A DNA stretch of 64,000 nucleotides from Scylla paramamosain (GCF_035594125.1 NC_087158.1:3427501-3491500), one strand, 5' to 3'; numbered from the stretch's first letter, positions 1 to 12,625 are shown. Program-made: numbers and translations. Notes: generated by a model not told the origin, from the sequence alone.

Positions 1-1241
1 TATTTTACCTGTAAGGGGAAGCTAGGAATAGGTATAAAGGCGAGGAATTGGTCACCCTCCTTGAAAGTTCTTATTTGAGTACCTCTATCAAAATGAGCTT
101 TCATCCCACGTAGTGTTTGCTGGAGATTAGAGAAGGCAAATGAGCGGACTTTATGAAGGGTGGATTTTAAGTTATCCAAATAGTAGGTGACCGTGACAAA
201 CCTATGGACAGCGGAGTCAAGTAGCTGGTCCTTAACAAGTTGTAGGGGTTCCCTCACTTTCCTTCCAAATAGTAATTCAAAGGGAGAGACACCCAGGGTC
301 TCGTAGGGTGTTTCTCTAAAAGCGAACAACATGAAGGGCAGTGCCTCGTCCCATTTCTGGTCCTATTCGTAACAAAACTTTTGTAACATTGATTCTATGG
401 TTTGATGACACCTTTCTAGCGCACCCTGAGACTCCGGACGGTAAGCGGTAGCTAGAGTCTGCGTAATACCAAGTTCAGTTAAGACAGCCCGGAAGAGATC
501 ACTCGTGAAGTTTGTTCCCCGGACGCTCTGTATTTCCTTGGAATACCATAGGTGGTAAACATGTGGGTGAGCTTAGACAGTAGTTTTAGCATTGATTTTC
601 TTAATAGGGAAAGCCTCAGGATACCTAGTAGTTGGGTCAAGTACAGTTAGGATGTGTTGGTTACCCTTCTTGGTTTTTTGTTAAGGGCCTACAGCATCAA
701 TGATTATTTTCTGAAATGGTTCTGAAGGAACTTGTAAAAGTTGTAGGGGGTAAGGAGGGATGGTTTGGTTAGGTTTGCCTTCAACTTGACACGTATGACA
801 TGAATTGACAAATGAGGCTACGTCCTTCTGTAGAGATGGCCTGTAAAAATGACTCAATATTTTATCACAGGTTTTCGTGATACCTAAGTGTCCAGCAATG
901 TTTTTATGAGCGATCTTTATCACGGGTGTTCTCAAGACTCCTGGCAAGACTATTTGATGGACCTCAGTCCATGCTGAATTGTCATTAAGTTTAGGTGGTC
1001 TATACACTCTCATAAGGATGTCGCCCTGGTAGTAACATGATGGGTAGTGAATGATCTGATCCTTAGGAATGACTTGGGAGTGAAATCTGGTTAATGATTC
1101 ATCCTCTTTTTGGTCATTGAGATAACTTGAGTAGTGAACAACTGATTTAGGTTCACTCGAGCTGGAGGATTCGGAGGTTTGGGCAAAGACTGAGCAACAA
1201 CGGGATTGTTCTGGGTGGCTTGTGCTCGAGTCACCGCACAA
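1..1241 (-). pseudogene. integrase (H2C2 zinc finger plus DDE core), frameshifted
   Basis: Codons near 700-950 give the HHCC zinc-binding domain (KIAHKNIAGHLGITKTCDKI ... CHTCQVEGKPNQ), and the catalytic core begins at IIIDAVGP (first Asp). Leftwards the core is interrupted by stops near 681 and 575. Near 530-550 a one-base deletion shifts the frame, and the second catalytic Asp reads as Val (EIQSVRGTNF). The third acidic residue is present (YRPESQGALERCH). A Gypsy-type C-terminal stretch (LGVSPFELLFGRKVREPL) follows at about 250-300. The enzyme would insert cDNA into chromosomes; this copy cannot. Confidence 0.8.
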
Positions 1242-1528
1242 GCAGGAAACAAATTAGGTTGTTCTCGCTCAAGTTCCCCTGTAGGATTATATGAGTGTGG
1301 TGAGTCTTTAATAACAAGGGATGGAAAGACTGCGCCACCGGCCAAGTCATTAGCCAGTAAAAACTCAGCATTAGGTATGGGCAAAGATTGATCACTACTG
1401 ACCCCAACAATCACTTCTCCCTTCACTATAGGATGGTCAAGGTGTACTCTGGCTAACGGGAGTGGAAATGGATCATGAAAATCCTTTAAATACACCTTTT
1501 CACCAGTGTAATTTTTTTTCAATCCCAA
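1091..1528 (-). pseudogene. retropepsin-like region and linker of the Gypsy relic
   Basis: A 145-codon open frame contains a protease-like core (motif AEFLLANDLAGGAVFP, close to the LLGNDLAGG pattern at the C-terminal end of Gypsy proteases). A linker with CAVTRAQATQ follows, and its last residues overlap the start of the integrase frame. The catalytic DSG/DTG triad is not visible inside the open part and may lie upstream in another frame. The direct passage from this linker to integrase is what suggests the Gmr1-type gene order. Confidence 0.6.
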
Positions 1529-1723
1529 GGACTGCTGATTTTAGTACAAATGACTGGCCTCCCACAGTATCCCTTATGGTTTTCACTGAGTATTTTAAGT
1601 TATCAGCAAAGGAGACTGATCCTTTTGACGTAAATGGGGTAAATAACTTGTTAGAGGGATCCGTTTTCGTGGTATTAAATAAGGCCTATGGTTTGGTAAA
1701 GGCACCTTTTGCTACTTTGCACT

Positions 1724-2080
1724 TGGGATTAGGGCAATCTCTTATAAGGTGGCCAGGCTTTTTGCAAAATGAACACACTGGAGAGAACTTGTTACTACTA
1801 ACGACCGACTTGCCATTGTTTACAGCACCTGCACCTCCACTTTACAATTGACTCACCCTTCCTCTCTCCCACGGGACCTGAACGGTGAATCAGTGAAAAC
1901 ACGTCTGCAATTTCAGCAGCTTTAAGCAAGTCTGTCTTGTCTCTGTTGGTGATGTGCATTACAACTGAATGAGGCACCTTGTGTTTAAATTTCTCTAAGG
2001 CGATCAGGTTTACTAGCTGGTCATATGTGATGACTAAAACCGACTTAAGCCACTTTTGCAGCGCTCTGTACTTATTTAGG
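1724..2080 (-). pseudogene. gag C-terminal region with CCHC zinc knuckle
   Basis: Translated on the minus strand, this part gives a helical SCAN-like gag segment (motifs LVNLIALEKFKHKVPHSVV and DLLKAAEIADVFSLIHRS). A zinc knuckle of form C-x2-C-x4-H-x4-C (CSFCKKPGHLIRDC) follows, with its codons near 1745-1790. Knuckles of this kind bind the element's RNA during packaging. At least one in-frame stop lies just before the knuckle. The upstream gag is cut off by element A1. I am confident of gag because of the knuckle and its position ahead of the protease; the SCAN-like label is from pattern memory. Confidence 0.65.
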
Positions 2081-2081
2081 A

Positions 2082-4041
2082 GGAGGCAGTAGGTACCTGC
2101 CGAAACGATAATTACTCCCAGTGAGGTCTAAAGCACTAGATCAGGGAGTGCTGTGAACTTATCATTAAGACCAGCTGTGACCTCACTGAACGTTTCCCTT
2201 TCTGTTTCACAACACAAGGGGGCAGTCACAGCCTGCCCTCTAAAGACAACTCTCTTCCTCCACACAAAACTACAAGCACCTAATAACACACACACCCTTC
2301 ACTCAAAAAGTTTAAAATCATCATGGCGACTCCTACACCAGCCTCGGAGTCCCCATCTGGGGAGGGGACCACAAATGTCCCCAGGTCGGACTGCCCTTCT
2401 GTCGACGACCCTAAGTGTCTTTACACCCCCTTCAACTTTTTCTTCATTAACTTCTCCAACATTCGTGGTCTAATTTTCAATCTGTAGAACACCACCTCTC
2501 CTCTTCTTAACCTCATCTTCTTTTCCTCACTGAAACTCAGGTGTCTGAGGCAACTGACAGTAGCCCCTTTTCTGTTCCTTCCTACTTTCTCTATCCTCAT
2601 TTTCGATCCAAAGCTGGATGCTGCGTTTATGTGCGCAATGACTTAACCTGCTCTCGTTCCCACGCTCTTGAATCTTCCGAGTTTTCCACCATCTGGCTAC
2701 GACTACAGAGTCACTCTCAAACTAAATTTATCTGTGCTGTATATCTCTCACCTAACTCCTCTGACTATAAGAAATTCTTTGACTTCTTAACTTCCAAAGT
2801 GGAGTACATTCTAACTCTCTTCCCTTTTGCAGATATCTCCATTCTTGGAGACTTCAATGTTCACCACCAGCTTTGGCTTTCCTCTCCCTTCACTGACCAT
2901 CCTGGTAAACTAGCCTTCAACTTTGCTATCCTCCATGACCTAGAGCAATTGGTGCATATTTCTGATCGTTTTGGAGATACGCCCAACATTCTTGACCTTT
3001 TCCTGACCTCTAATCCTTCTGCTTATGCTGTCACCCTCTCTTCTCCGTTGGGCTCCTCCGACCACAATCTCATATCTGTATCTTGTCCTATCGCTCCAAT
3101 CCCTCCTCAGGATCCCCCTAAGCGAAGGTGCCTCTGGCGTTTTGCCTCTGCTAGTTGGGGGGACCTAAGGAGATATTTTGCTGATTTTTCTTGGAATGAC
3201 AACTGCTTTCGTGTCAGAGACCCGTCTTTGTATGCTGAGCGCATAACAGAGGTGATAGTGTCTGGCATGGAAGCGTACATTCCTCACTCTTTTTCTCGAC
3301 CTAAACCTTCCAAACTTTGGTTTAACACAGCTTGTTCTCGTGCTATATATGATAGAGAGGTGGCCCACAAGAGGTACTTAAGCCTCTCATCATGCACTTT
3401 ATATTTCTGCCAAAAACCATGTCAAGTCTGTTCTCCAACTAGCCAAAAACTCCTTCATTAACAGAAAGTGTCAAAATCTTTCAAGATCTAACTCCCTTCA
3501 TGACTTCTGGCATCTGGCCCAAAATATCTCCAACAACTTTACTTCTTCTTCTTTCCCTTCTTCATTTCAACCAGATGGCACCACTACTATCACATTTATT
3601 TCTAAAGCTGACCTCTTTGCTTTAACCTTTGCTAAAATCTCTACCTTAGACGATTCTGGGCTTGTTCCTCCCTCTCCTCCACCCTCTGACTATTTCACGC
3701 TATTAAAATTCTTCGCAATGATGTTTTCCATGCCCTTGCTGGACTAAACCCTCGGAAGGCTTTGAGACCTGATGGGGTCCCTCCAATTGTTCTCCGAAAC
3801 TGCGCCTCTGTGCTTGCACCTTGCCTAGTCAGACTCTTTCAACTGTGTCTGTCAACATCTACCTATCCTTCTTGCTGGAAGTTTGCCTACATTCAGCCTG
3901 TTCCTAAAAAGGTTAACCGTTCTAATCCCTCAAACTACCGTCCTATTGCTATTAATTTCCTGTCTATCTAAAGTTTTTAATCTATCCTGAACAGGAAGAT
4001 TCTTAAACATCTATCACTTCACGACCTTCTATCTGATCGCC
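2082..4041 (+). mobile_element. element A copy 1 (non-LTR retrotransposon), 3' truncated
   Basis: A1 starts with the same short 5' leader seen in A2, A3, A5 and A8 (GCAGTAGGTACCTGCCGAAA, about 240 bp) and runs through endonuclease into the start of the reverse transcriptase. It stops at 4041, where it joins the oppositely oriented A2 without a 3' tail. The reading frame begins at ATG 2323 but is broken within 170 bp by a small deletion also present in A3, so A1 and A3 share ancestry. Further frameshifts follow near 3390 and 3700. Confidence 0.85.
2323..4041 (+). pseudogene. element A polyprotein, endonuclease plus partial RT, broken
   Basis: The frame starts [15 protein letters not shown] and is interrupted at about 2487. 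The longest piece (2541-3461) is an APE-type endonuclease carrying the conserved GDFNVHH (Asp and Asn of the nuclease core) and SSDHNLIS (terminal SDH) motifs. A later piece (3762-3971) is the N-terminal fingers of the reverse transcriptase ([21 protein letters not shown]). The palm with the catalytic aspartates is missing. The protein would nick target DNA and copy its own RNA there. This copy is inactive. Confidence 0.8.
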
Positions 4042-4990
4042 CTGTCTGTTCTGCAAATTGAAAATTAGATGTTACTGTATGTAAAGCGTATGTACCTCAT
4101 GTGATTATTCCTCGGCATATATAAGTGAAATGTTCAATAGTTTTCTATTTGCATGAAAACGTGTAATATGTGTGAGTATCAGTATTTAATGCTATATTAA
4201 GCACGGAAGCCGATGCTCACTTGTTGGTAGTGTGGGGTTAACCTGCTAGTCGCCTTCGGGCATCACTCACGGCCAAGTCGCGCTCAGACAAAGACGGGCA
4301 GGATGGTGACCGAGGTAAATACTTTAATTTTGTAGTAAAAACTGATTGTCATAGTGCTAAGTCAATTGCATGTATTGTTAATGAATATTGTAATATGTTG
4401 AAAGTGTTTAATATCAGTGTATAATGTTATTTTGTAAGAAATTGAGACCGAGAACTTGTTCGCAGTTCTTACGGTCATGCCTACCTCATCAATAAACGTC
4501 AGAGAGAGAACTGCCTTTCCTCGACCCTACGATGATGGGTGTGATCAGTAAAACAGATCACCTGAGAGCCAATTGATGCCCAGCCGGTGCGGCTACATTA
4601 GATATAAGACTGCAAATGTTGCAGAAGTTACTGAAGAAAAGTTGAGGGAGGGTGTCAAGACACTTAGGGTCGATGCCAGAAGAGCAGTCCAACCTGGAGG
4701 CATTTGTGGTTCCCTCCCCAGATGGAGACTCCCAGGCTGGTGTAGGAGTTGGCATGATAATTTTGAATTTTGAGTGAAGGGTGTGTGTGTAATTAGGTGC
4801 TTCTAGTTTTGTGTGAAGGAAGAGAGTTGTCTTTAGAGGGCAGGCTGTGACTGCCTCCTTATGTTGTGAGACACAAAGGGAAACGTTCAGTGAGGTCACA
4901 GCTGGGTTTAATGATAAGTTCACAGCATCCCCTGATCCAGTGCTTTAGACCTCACTGGGAGTAATTATCGTTTCGGCAGGTGTCTACTGC
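4042..4990 (-). mobile_element. element A copy 2, 5' end only, split by a solo LTR
   Basis: This copy reads on the minus strand from the A leader (right end, near 4985) through a start codon at 4755 (MPTPTPAWES) to roughly 50 codons of the frame. The homology then ends and it abuts A1. A BEL-family solo LTR (4070-4597) sits inside it. A1 and A2 together form an inverted arrangement, with A leaders at both outer ends of 2082-4990. Confidence 0.8.
4070..4597 (+). mobile_element. solo LTR of the BEL/Pao family present at 27.5-42.8 kb
   Basis: The 528-bp LTR begins TGTTACTGTATG and ends GGTGCGGCTACA, giving TG...CA ends. It is flanked by a perfect 5-bp direct repeat, ttaga, at 4065-4069 and 4598-4602. 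Its sequence matches the 5' LTR at 27682-28210 over its whole length with scattered substitutions. An AATAAA signal (catcaataaacgtc) lies about 105 bp before the right end. Solo LTRs form when the two LTRs of an element recombine and the interior is lost. The host sequence on both sides is element A2. Confidence 0.9.
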
Positions 4991-5351
4991 CTCCTACTAA
5001 CTTGCCTCCGTTAGGCTAGGTTTAGATTCAGTTCATAAACTCAATTGCTAACCTTAAAAAAAAAAAAAAAAAAAAAATTGCTGAGAAATAAATAATCACC
5101 GTCTTAAAATTAGTAGGCTAGGGCTATTTCCATAAAAACCTGAAATACTTCAATCTAACAGTGTATGTGTACAGCAGTGAGGAAGAGAGAAATAGATTAT
5201 TTATTACGCGCTTTGTTGTCATATGCAGAGTTTGGTGAATGTCAGACAGATATTCAAAGGAAAGAATTTAAATAAAAATGTAACAATGTTTGTAGTAGGT
5301 GGATAAGGCATGTTGAAGGCACCAGTGATGTATTTCAATTTTCCTTGCCTT

Positions 5352-5423
<72 letters not shown>

Positions 5424-5541
5424 GTGCTGGCGTGGTCAGTTTTTTGTCATGAATTGACTCATTTTGTCTAATAAGGGGCTACGGCATACCAACATTACTG
5501 AAGCAGAGATATTCGTTTTGTTATGATCGTTACCAGGTTAG
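4991..5541. other. apparently unique spacer with poly-A and (TC)n
   Basis: I see no gene here. The stretch holds a run of about 23 A (near 5057-5079), AT-rich sequence and a (TC)n array at about 5355-5420. No open frame resembles a known family. Confidence 0.5.
5355..5420. repeat. (TC)n microsatellite
   Basis: This is an uninterrupted TC dinucleotide run of about 33 units. Confidence 0.95.
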
Positions 5542-8500
5542 TAGGAGGAGGCAATAGACACCTGCCGAAAAGACAATTATTCCCAGTGAGGTCTAAAGCA
5601 CTGTTTAGGGGGTGCTGTGAACTTATCATTAAGCCCAGCTGTGACCTCACTGAACGTTTCCCTTTGTGTCTCACAACACAAGGAAGGGGGCAGTCACAGC
5701 CTGCCCTCGAAAGACAACTCTCTTCCTCCACACAAAACTACAAGCACCTAATAACACACACACCCTTCACTCAAAAATTTCAAAATTATCATGGCGACTC
5801 CTACACCAGCCTCGGAGTCCCCATCTGGGGAGGGGACCACAAATGTCCCCAGGTCGGACTGCCCTTCTGTCGACGACCCTAAGTGTCTTTACACCCCCTT
5901 CAACTTTTTCTTCATTAACTTCTCCAACATTCGTGGTCTAATTTTCAATCTGTAGAACACCACCTCTCCTCTTCTTAACCTCATCTTCTTTTCCTCACTG
6001 AAACTCAGGTGTCTGAGGCAACTGACAGTAGCCCCTTTTCTGTTCCTTCCTACTTTCTCTATCCTCATTTTCGATCCAAAGCTGGATGCTGCGTTTATGT
6101 GCGCAATGACTTAACCTGCTCTCGTTCCCACGCTCTTGAATCTTCCGAGTTTTCCACCATCTGGCTACGACTACAGAGTCACTCTCAAAATAAATTTATC
6201 TGTGCTGTATATCTCTCACCTAACTCCTCTGACTATAAGAAATTCTTTGACTTCTTAACTTCCAAAGTGGAGTACATTCTAACTCTCTTCCCTTTTGCAG
6301 ATATCTCCATTCTTGGAGACTTCTAATGTTCACCACCACCTTTGGCTTTCCTCTCCCTTCACTGACCATCCTGGTGAACTAGCCTTCAACTTTGCTATCC
6401 TCCAAGACCTAGAGCAATTGGTGCAACACCCTACTCATATTCCTGACCGTTTTGGAGATACGCCCAACATTCTTGACCTTTTTCTGACCTCTAATCCTTC
6501 TGCTTATGCTGTCACCCTTTCTTCTCCGTTGGGCTCCTCCGATCACAATCTCATATATGTATCTTGTCCTATCGCTCCAATTCCTCCTCAGGATCCCCCT
6601 AAGCGAAGGTGCCCCTGGCGTTTTGCCTCTGCTACCTGAGGAGGTATTTTACTGATTTTCCTTGGAATGACTACTGCTTCCATGTCCGAGACCCGTCTTC
6701 GTGTGCTGAGCGCATAACAGAGGTGATAGTGTCTGGCATGTAGGCGTACATTCCTCACTCTTTTCACGACCTAAACCTTCCAAACCTTGGTTTAACACAG
6801 CTTGTTCTCGTGCTATACATGATAGAGAATTGGCCCACAAAAGGTATTTAAGCCTTCCATAACCAGAATCTCATGGACTTTATATTTTCATGCCAAGTCT
6901 GTTCTCCAACTTGCCAAAAACTCCTTCATTAACAGAAAGTGTCAAAACCTTTCAAGATCTAACTTCCCCTCGTGACTTTTGGCATCTAGCCAATAACTTT
7001 TCTTCTTCTTCTTCTTCTTTCCTTCCTATATTTCAACCAGATGGCGCCACTGCTATCACATCTATTTCTAAAGCGGAACTCTTCGCTCAAACCTTTGCTA
7101 AAAACTCTACCTTGGACGATTCTGGGCTTGTTCCTCCCTCTCCTCCACCCTCTAACTACTTTATGCTACCTATTAAAATTCTTCGCAATGATGTTTTCCA
7201 TGCCCTCTCTGGCCTAAACCCTCGGAAGGCTTATGGACCTGATGGGGTCCCTCCTATTGTTCTCCGAAACTGTGCCTCCGCGCTTGCACCTTGCCTAGTC
7301 AAACTCTTTCAGCTGTCTCTCAACATCTACCTTTTCTTCTTGCTGGAAGTTTGCCTACATTCAACCTGTTCCTAAAAAGGGTGACCGTTCTAATCCCTCA
7401 GACTACCGTCCTATTGCTTTAATTTCCTGCCTATCTAAAGTTTTTGAATCTATCCTCAACAGGAAGATTCTTAAACATCTATCACTTCACAATCTTCTAT
7501 CTGATCGCCAGTATGGGTTCCGTCAAGGCCGTTCTACTGGTGATCTTCTGGCTTTCCTTACTGGGTCTTGGTCATCCTCTTTTAGAGATTTTGGTGAAAC
7601 TTATGCTGTTGCCTTGGACAACAGCTTTGATTTCCAAACTACCCTCCTACGGCTTCTATCCTTCTCTCTGTAAATTCATCTCAAGTTTCCTTTCTAACCG
7701 CTCTATTGCTGCTGTGGTAGACGATCACTGTTCTTCTCCTAAATCTATTAATAGTGGTGTTCCTCAGGGTTCTATCCTGTCACCCACTCTCTTCTTATTA
7801 TTCATTAATGATCTTCTAAACCAAACTTCTTGTGCTATCCACTCCTACACTGATGATACTACCCTGCACTTTTCCACGTCTTTTCGTAGACGTCCAATCC
7901 TTCAGGAGGTAAACATTTCATGCAGGGAAGCCACAGAACGCTTGACTTCTGATCTTTCTAAAATTTGTGATTGGGGCAGAGCAAACTTGGTATTGTTCAA
8001 TGCCTCAAAAATTCAATTCCTCCATCTATCAACTCGACACAACCTTCCAGAGAACTATCCCCTCTTCTTCAATGACACTCAACTGTCCTCCTCTTCTACA
8101 CTGAACATCCTCGGTCTATCCTTTACTTATAATCTGAACTGGAAACTTCACATCTCATCTCTAGCTAAAACAGCTTCTATGAAGTTAGGTGTTCTGAGAC
8201 GTCTCCGCCAGTTTTTCTCACTCCCCCCCCCAGCTGCTAACTCTGTACAAGTATGTACAGAGTATGTACAAGTATGTACATGTATGGAGTATGCATCACA
8301 TGTCTGGGGGGATACCACTCATACTGCACTTCTGGACAGGGTGGAATCAAAAGCTTTTCGTCTCATCAACTCCTCTCCTCTAACTGACTGTCTTCAGCCT
8401 CTTTCTCATTGCCGCAATGTTGCATCTCTAGCTGTCTTCTACCGCTATTTTCATGCTAACTGCTCTTCTGATCTTGCTAACTGCATACCTCCCCTCCTCC

Positions 8501-8818
8501 CGCGGTCTCGCTGCACAAGACTTTCTTCTTTCTCTCACCTCTATTCTGTCCACCTCTCTAACGCAAGAGTTAACCAGTATTCTCAATCATTCATCCCTTT
8601 CTCTGGTAAACTCTGAAACTCCCTGCCTGCTTCTGTATTTCCACCTTCCTATGACTTGAATTCCTTCAAGAGGGAGGTTTCAAGACACTTATCCTTCAAT
8701 TTTTGACTACCACATTGGACCCTTTTATGGGACTGGGATTTCTGTGGGCATTTTTTTTTTATTGGATTTTTGTTGCCCTTAGCCAGTGTCCCTCCTTCAT
8801 AAAAAAAAAAAAAAAAAA
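5542..8818 (+). mobile_element. element A copy 3, near full length
   Basis: This is the clearest 5'-to-3' copy of the family. It has a leader of about 250 bp, a single long ORF region, a short 3' UTR (motif GTTGCCCTTAGCCAGTG) and a poly-A tail near 8800-8818. Total length is about 3.3 kb. No separate ORF1/gag precedes the endonuclease, and the leader is too short to encode one. The clade within the Jockey/CR1/I superfamily is uncertain. Numerous stops and frameshifts make it non-autonomous. Confidence 0.88.
5791..8705 (+). pseudogene. element A polyprotein (endonuclease and reverse transcriptase), broken
   Basis: It starts at ATG 5791 ([10 protein letters not shown]). Endonuclease pieces lie at 6009-6326 and 6295-6639. 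In these copies GDFNVHH reads GDF-stop at 6323-6326, so the nuclease is truncated. The RT pieces are at 6890-7375 and 7444-8616 and include the PQGSILSP motif. Motif C reads YTDD in place of the usual YADD. The usual DISKAFD motif is lost in a deletion near 7620. A short local duplication of GTACAAGTAT-type sequence lies at 8245-8285. The C-terminal domain ends near 8616 at a premature stop. Confidence 0.8.
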
Positions 8819-9270
8819 ACAAGAAAAAAAGTTTTGGGGATCACCGTAACCACGAAAACAACGACTGTGAAATCGGATCGAAGTGTTGGTAATGCCTGTT
8901 ACCAGGTTGGTAAGGTTCTTGCTTGGGAACATAACCAAGCGACTGTGAAATCAGCCCTAAAAAGGAAGTCCAGGGAAGGCTGTGCGTTGCCGTAGCTGGG
9001 AGTAAATGAGCCATACGTCTGGTAATGAAAATAGTGCTGCGCGCGCACTTGGTCACTTGAAACTAGCTGGTCAAATAAATTTACAACACCACTATCTCTT
9101 TCGGTAAATATCAGATGTCTGAAGAGGCAGCTGTTGATAATGATGGTTGATTCTGATGCAAAATATTAGTATACACTATTGTTACTCAAAAAGATTAGTG
9201 TTACACACATGAAAGTTTCCATAAATGGCAATAAAAAAAAAAAATTAAACTGGAAGTGCACGTAAGGGGA
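8819..9270. other. apparently unique spacer
   Basis: I see no gene. Two short similar stretches (CGACTGTGAAATC at about 8863 and 8940) suggest a small local duplication. Open frames here are short and resemble nothing I recognise. Confidence 0.4.
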
Positions 9271-10110
<840 letters not shown>

Positions 10111-10114
10111 AAAT

Positions 10115-10300
10115 TAGTTATAGCTAAAATTTTTCCGTTCTCTAGCTGTACGAAGAGAGAGAACCATAGATTTTCACAGGAAACTAAAGAAAACCGGTAC
10201 CTCAGAAAATTTTTGGAAAAAAAAAAAAAAGGGGAAAAAAGTTATCACACCTGTACAGCGGCGTGGAAAACCGCAGATATTCATGACGGAACGCCTCATT
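10115..10300 (+). repeat. block K copy 1
   Basis: It matches 44935-45079 in the same orientation (shared AGATTTTCACA, AACTAAAGAAAA, ACCTGTA), although the neighbouring block C is inverted between the two loci. Both K copies are followed by GCAGAAATATATATA and a (TA)n array. Confidence 0.6.
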
Positions 10301-10385
10301 ACATAACACAAAAAAAAATTATCACAATGTTACGTATACCAAAAAAAAAATAAATAAATAAATAAATAAATGAAAAAAAATGCAG

Positions 10386-10537
<152 letters not shown>

Positions 10538-10710
10538 CAGGACCCCATCGTACAATCCCTCCCTAAGTTTTCTATATCAACATGTGCCACAGCAGCCAGC
10601 CCAAACTGTCCTACTGCATTGTTATTGCCAGTATCCTTACGTTCTTTGTCACGTCAAGTCATTATAGGAAACTATGTTATTAAAGTACAGCTATTACTTA
10701 TCTATTGCTA

Positions 10711-10743
<33 letters not shown>

Positions 10744-10799
10744 ATGCACAATCTCAAGATGTTAGTTTGGCATCACGGCGCGTTACCATGGTGATAGTG

Positions 10800-10849
<50 letters not shown>

Positions 10850-11286
10850 TGATTTTTTTTTTTTTTTCTAAGAAGAGATTGGGGAAGAGAAATAAGAGTT
10901 TGTACACTTAGAAGGTAGAGAAGGAAATAGGAAGGACAGGAGGAGTTAAAATTGGTGTGCTGTCCACCTTGCTATTCTTCAGTAAGATTTATAGTGAGTT
11001 TTTGCTGGCCGGAGATCAAGGTAGGAGTCATCAGTTAGTTTTTTTTTTTTTTTTTTTTACAGCACCTAGATTTTGAAAAGTGAAGGTAAATCACTTGAGA
11101 ATCTTTTAAAGGGTAGAAGATAAAAAAATTAGAGAATAGACAACATCAGATCCTCATTATAAATCGTCTCACTGCCCTTATAAGACGGTTTATATGCTTT
11201 TGAAGGTCACAGGAGAGAGAGAAAGAGAGAGAGAGAGTACTATCACAAGAAGTTTAGCTACAAGGCGCATTACTATTGTGATAGTG

Positions 11287-11371
<85 letters not shown>

Positions 11372-11480
11372 TGTGTGGTTTTGACAAGCGAAGACGAATC
11401 ACTTGCGAACCTTTTAAAGGGTATAAGATAAGAATGTTAATAAACACCAGATCCTCACCATGAACTGTTTCAGGGCAGTC
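10711..11480. repeat. two related units, each (GA)n-loop-(TC)n hairpin plus unique flank
   Basis: Unit 1 has (GA)n at 10711-10742, a loop of about 57 bp and (TC)n at 10799-10846. Unit 2 has (GA)n at 11213-11238, a related loop and (TC)n at 11290-11372. The loops share GGCGC, TTAC and GTGATAGTGC. The sequence after unit 2 (TTTTAAAGGGTATAAGATAA) resembles that before it (TTTTAAAGGGTAGAAGATAA at about 11104). The whole therefore looks like an old tandem duplication in which each unit can fold into a GA/TC stem. Confidence 0.7.
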
Positions 11481-11673
11481 CTTCTTTGTTAGATGAGGGA
11501 TTTTATGTTTAGTATAAATATCTGGGGATATGATACGAACACTGTGATCAGCCAGTCACCTGCCTCCATGAAGTAAGGGACATTATCTAAATATCAGCTT
11601 TTTGTGCGGGAACTATTGTTGGAATTTATGAACTCCCATTCTACTGGTGAAATTTTGGTCTCATGTGTTGTTT

Positions 11674-11769
<96 letters not shown>

Positions 11770-11932
11770 GGCAATACTATATTATCTATTTGATATTTTA
11801 TGCATTCCTGGACGCTTTGGTGATGTTTGTGAAAAAAAATGTGTGTACTTTAACTTAAGGCCTAAAATTTGAAAATGCCTCCCGACATGTCCATCATGTC
11901 CCGAGTTAACGAAATGCTGCTGCTGTGTTATG

Positions 11933-12018
<86 letters not shown>

Positions 12019-12063
12019 GAAACATTGAAAGAAAATTCATCCGGGAGAGTAACATCTATTTCT
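11481..12063. repeat. spacer with (TA)n and (GA)n arrays
   Basis: It contains a (TA)n array at 11678-11766 and a (GA)n array at 11935-12014. The remaining sequence shows no gene I can support. Confidence 0.85.
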
Positions 12064-12557
12064 CTACGAGGACTAGAGATGGTAATGCACAGAAACACTA
12101 TTATCCACTTTTATCTTTGATTATAATTAATGGAAAACTCAAGATTGTTTCAGTATTCCTACTATTAACCAATTTTCTCGGGATTATACATTTATCTTCA
12201 CTTAACTGCCAGAGTAGTGACGCGACTTGGCGTGACCTGCAGTATAGTGAGGCGCTGCTTGACATCAGTTCACTTTCATTATCTATGTACTGATGAAGAA
12301 TTAGCATCAATGATCGTTCTTCTGAGCGTTGGTGGTAACGTTTCAGTGAGGTTGACTATGCCGAGTGTTTTGTACTATGAGGGTGACATAATTGAAAGAT
12401 TGACATTTTTTTTTCTTTATGGTAATAAAAAAAAAAGAAAAAGAAAAAAACGCTTGTGAAGATACACCCAAAACACTGCCAAGGAGTTTGAAAGAAGTAA
12501 AATTTATGCCAATAGTAAGAGTGATTGAGTTAAATGAATAATAATAATAATAACAAC

Positions 12558-12625
<68 letters not shown>

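Larger units (their letters stand above)
1..2080 (-). mobile_element. Ty3/Gypsy-type retrotransposon relic with Gmr1-like domain order
   Basis: On the minus strand this stretch reads, in order, gag C-terminus with a CCHC knuckle, a retropepsin-like region, and then directly an integrase, whose C-terminal part runs off the left edge. No reverse transcriptase lies between protease and integrase, where most Ty3/Gypsy elements carry RT and RNase H. That order is known for the Gmr1 group (protease-integrase-RT-RNase H), so RT would be expected to the left of the window. An internal deletion in an ordinary Gypsy element is the alternative. Frames are broken in several places, so this is a dead copy. 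Element A1 begins at its upstream end. Confidence 0.75.

Noticed and set aside
5528..8912. Similar words GTTACCAGGTTAGTA and GTTACCAGGTTGGTA on either side of element A3
   Set aside because: They lie about 15 bp before and about 80 bp after the element and are imperfect, so they are not a credible target duplication.
11934..12293. Arg-Glu repeat frame
   Set aside because: It is a read-through of a (GA)n microsatellite into ordinary sequence. The frames at 10674-10871, 11194-11463 and 43267-43527 have the same cause.
12217..12459. 80-codon frame MTRLGVTCSIV..., repeated at 46860-47102
   Set aside because: It is retained in both copies only because block D is almost identical. It has a repeat-derived Lys/Arg tail and no family resemblance.
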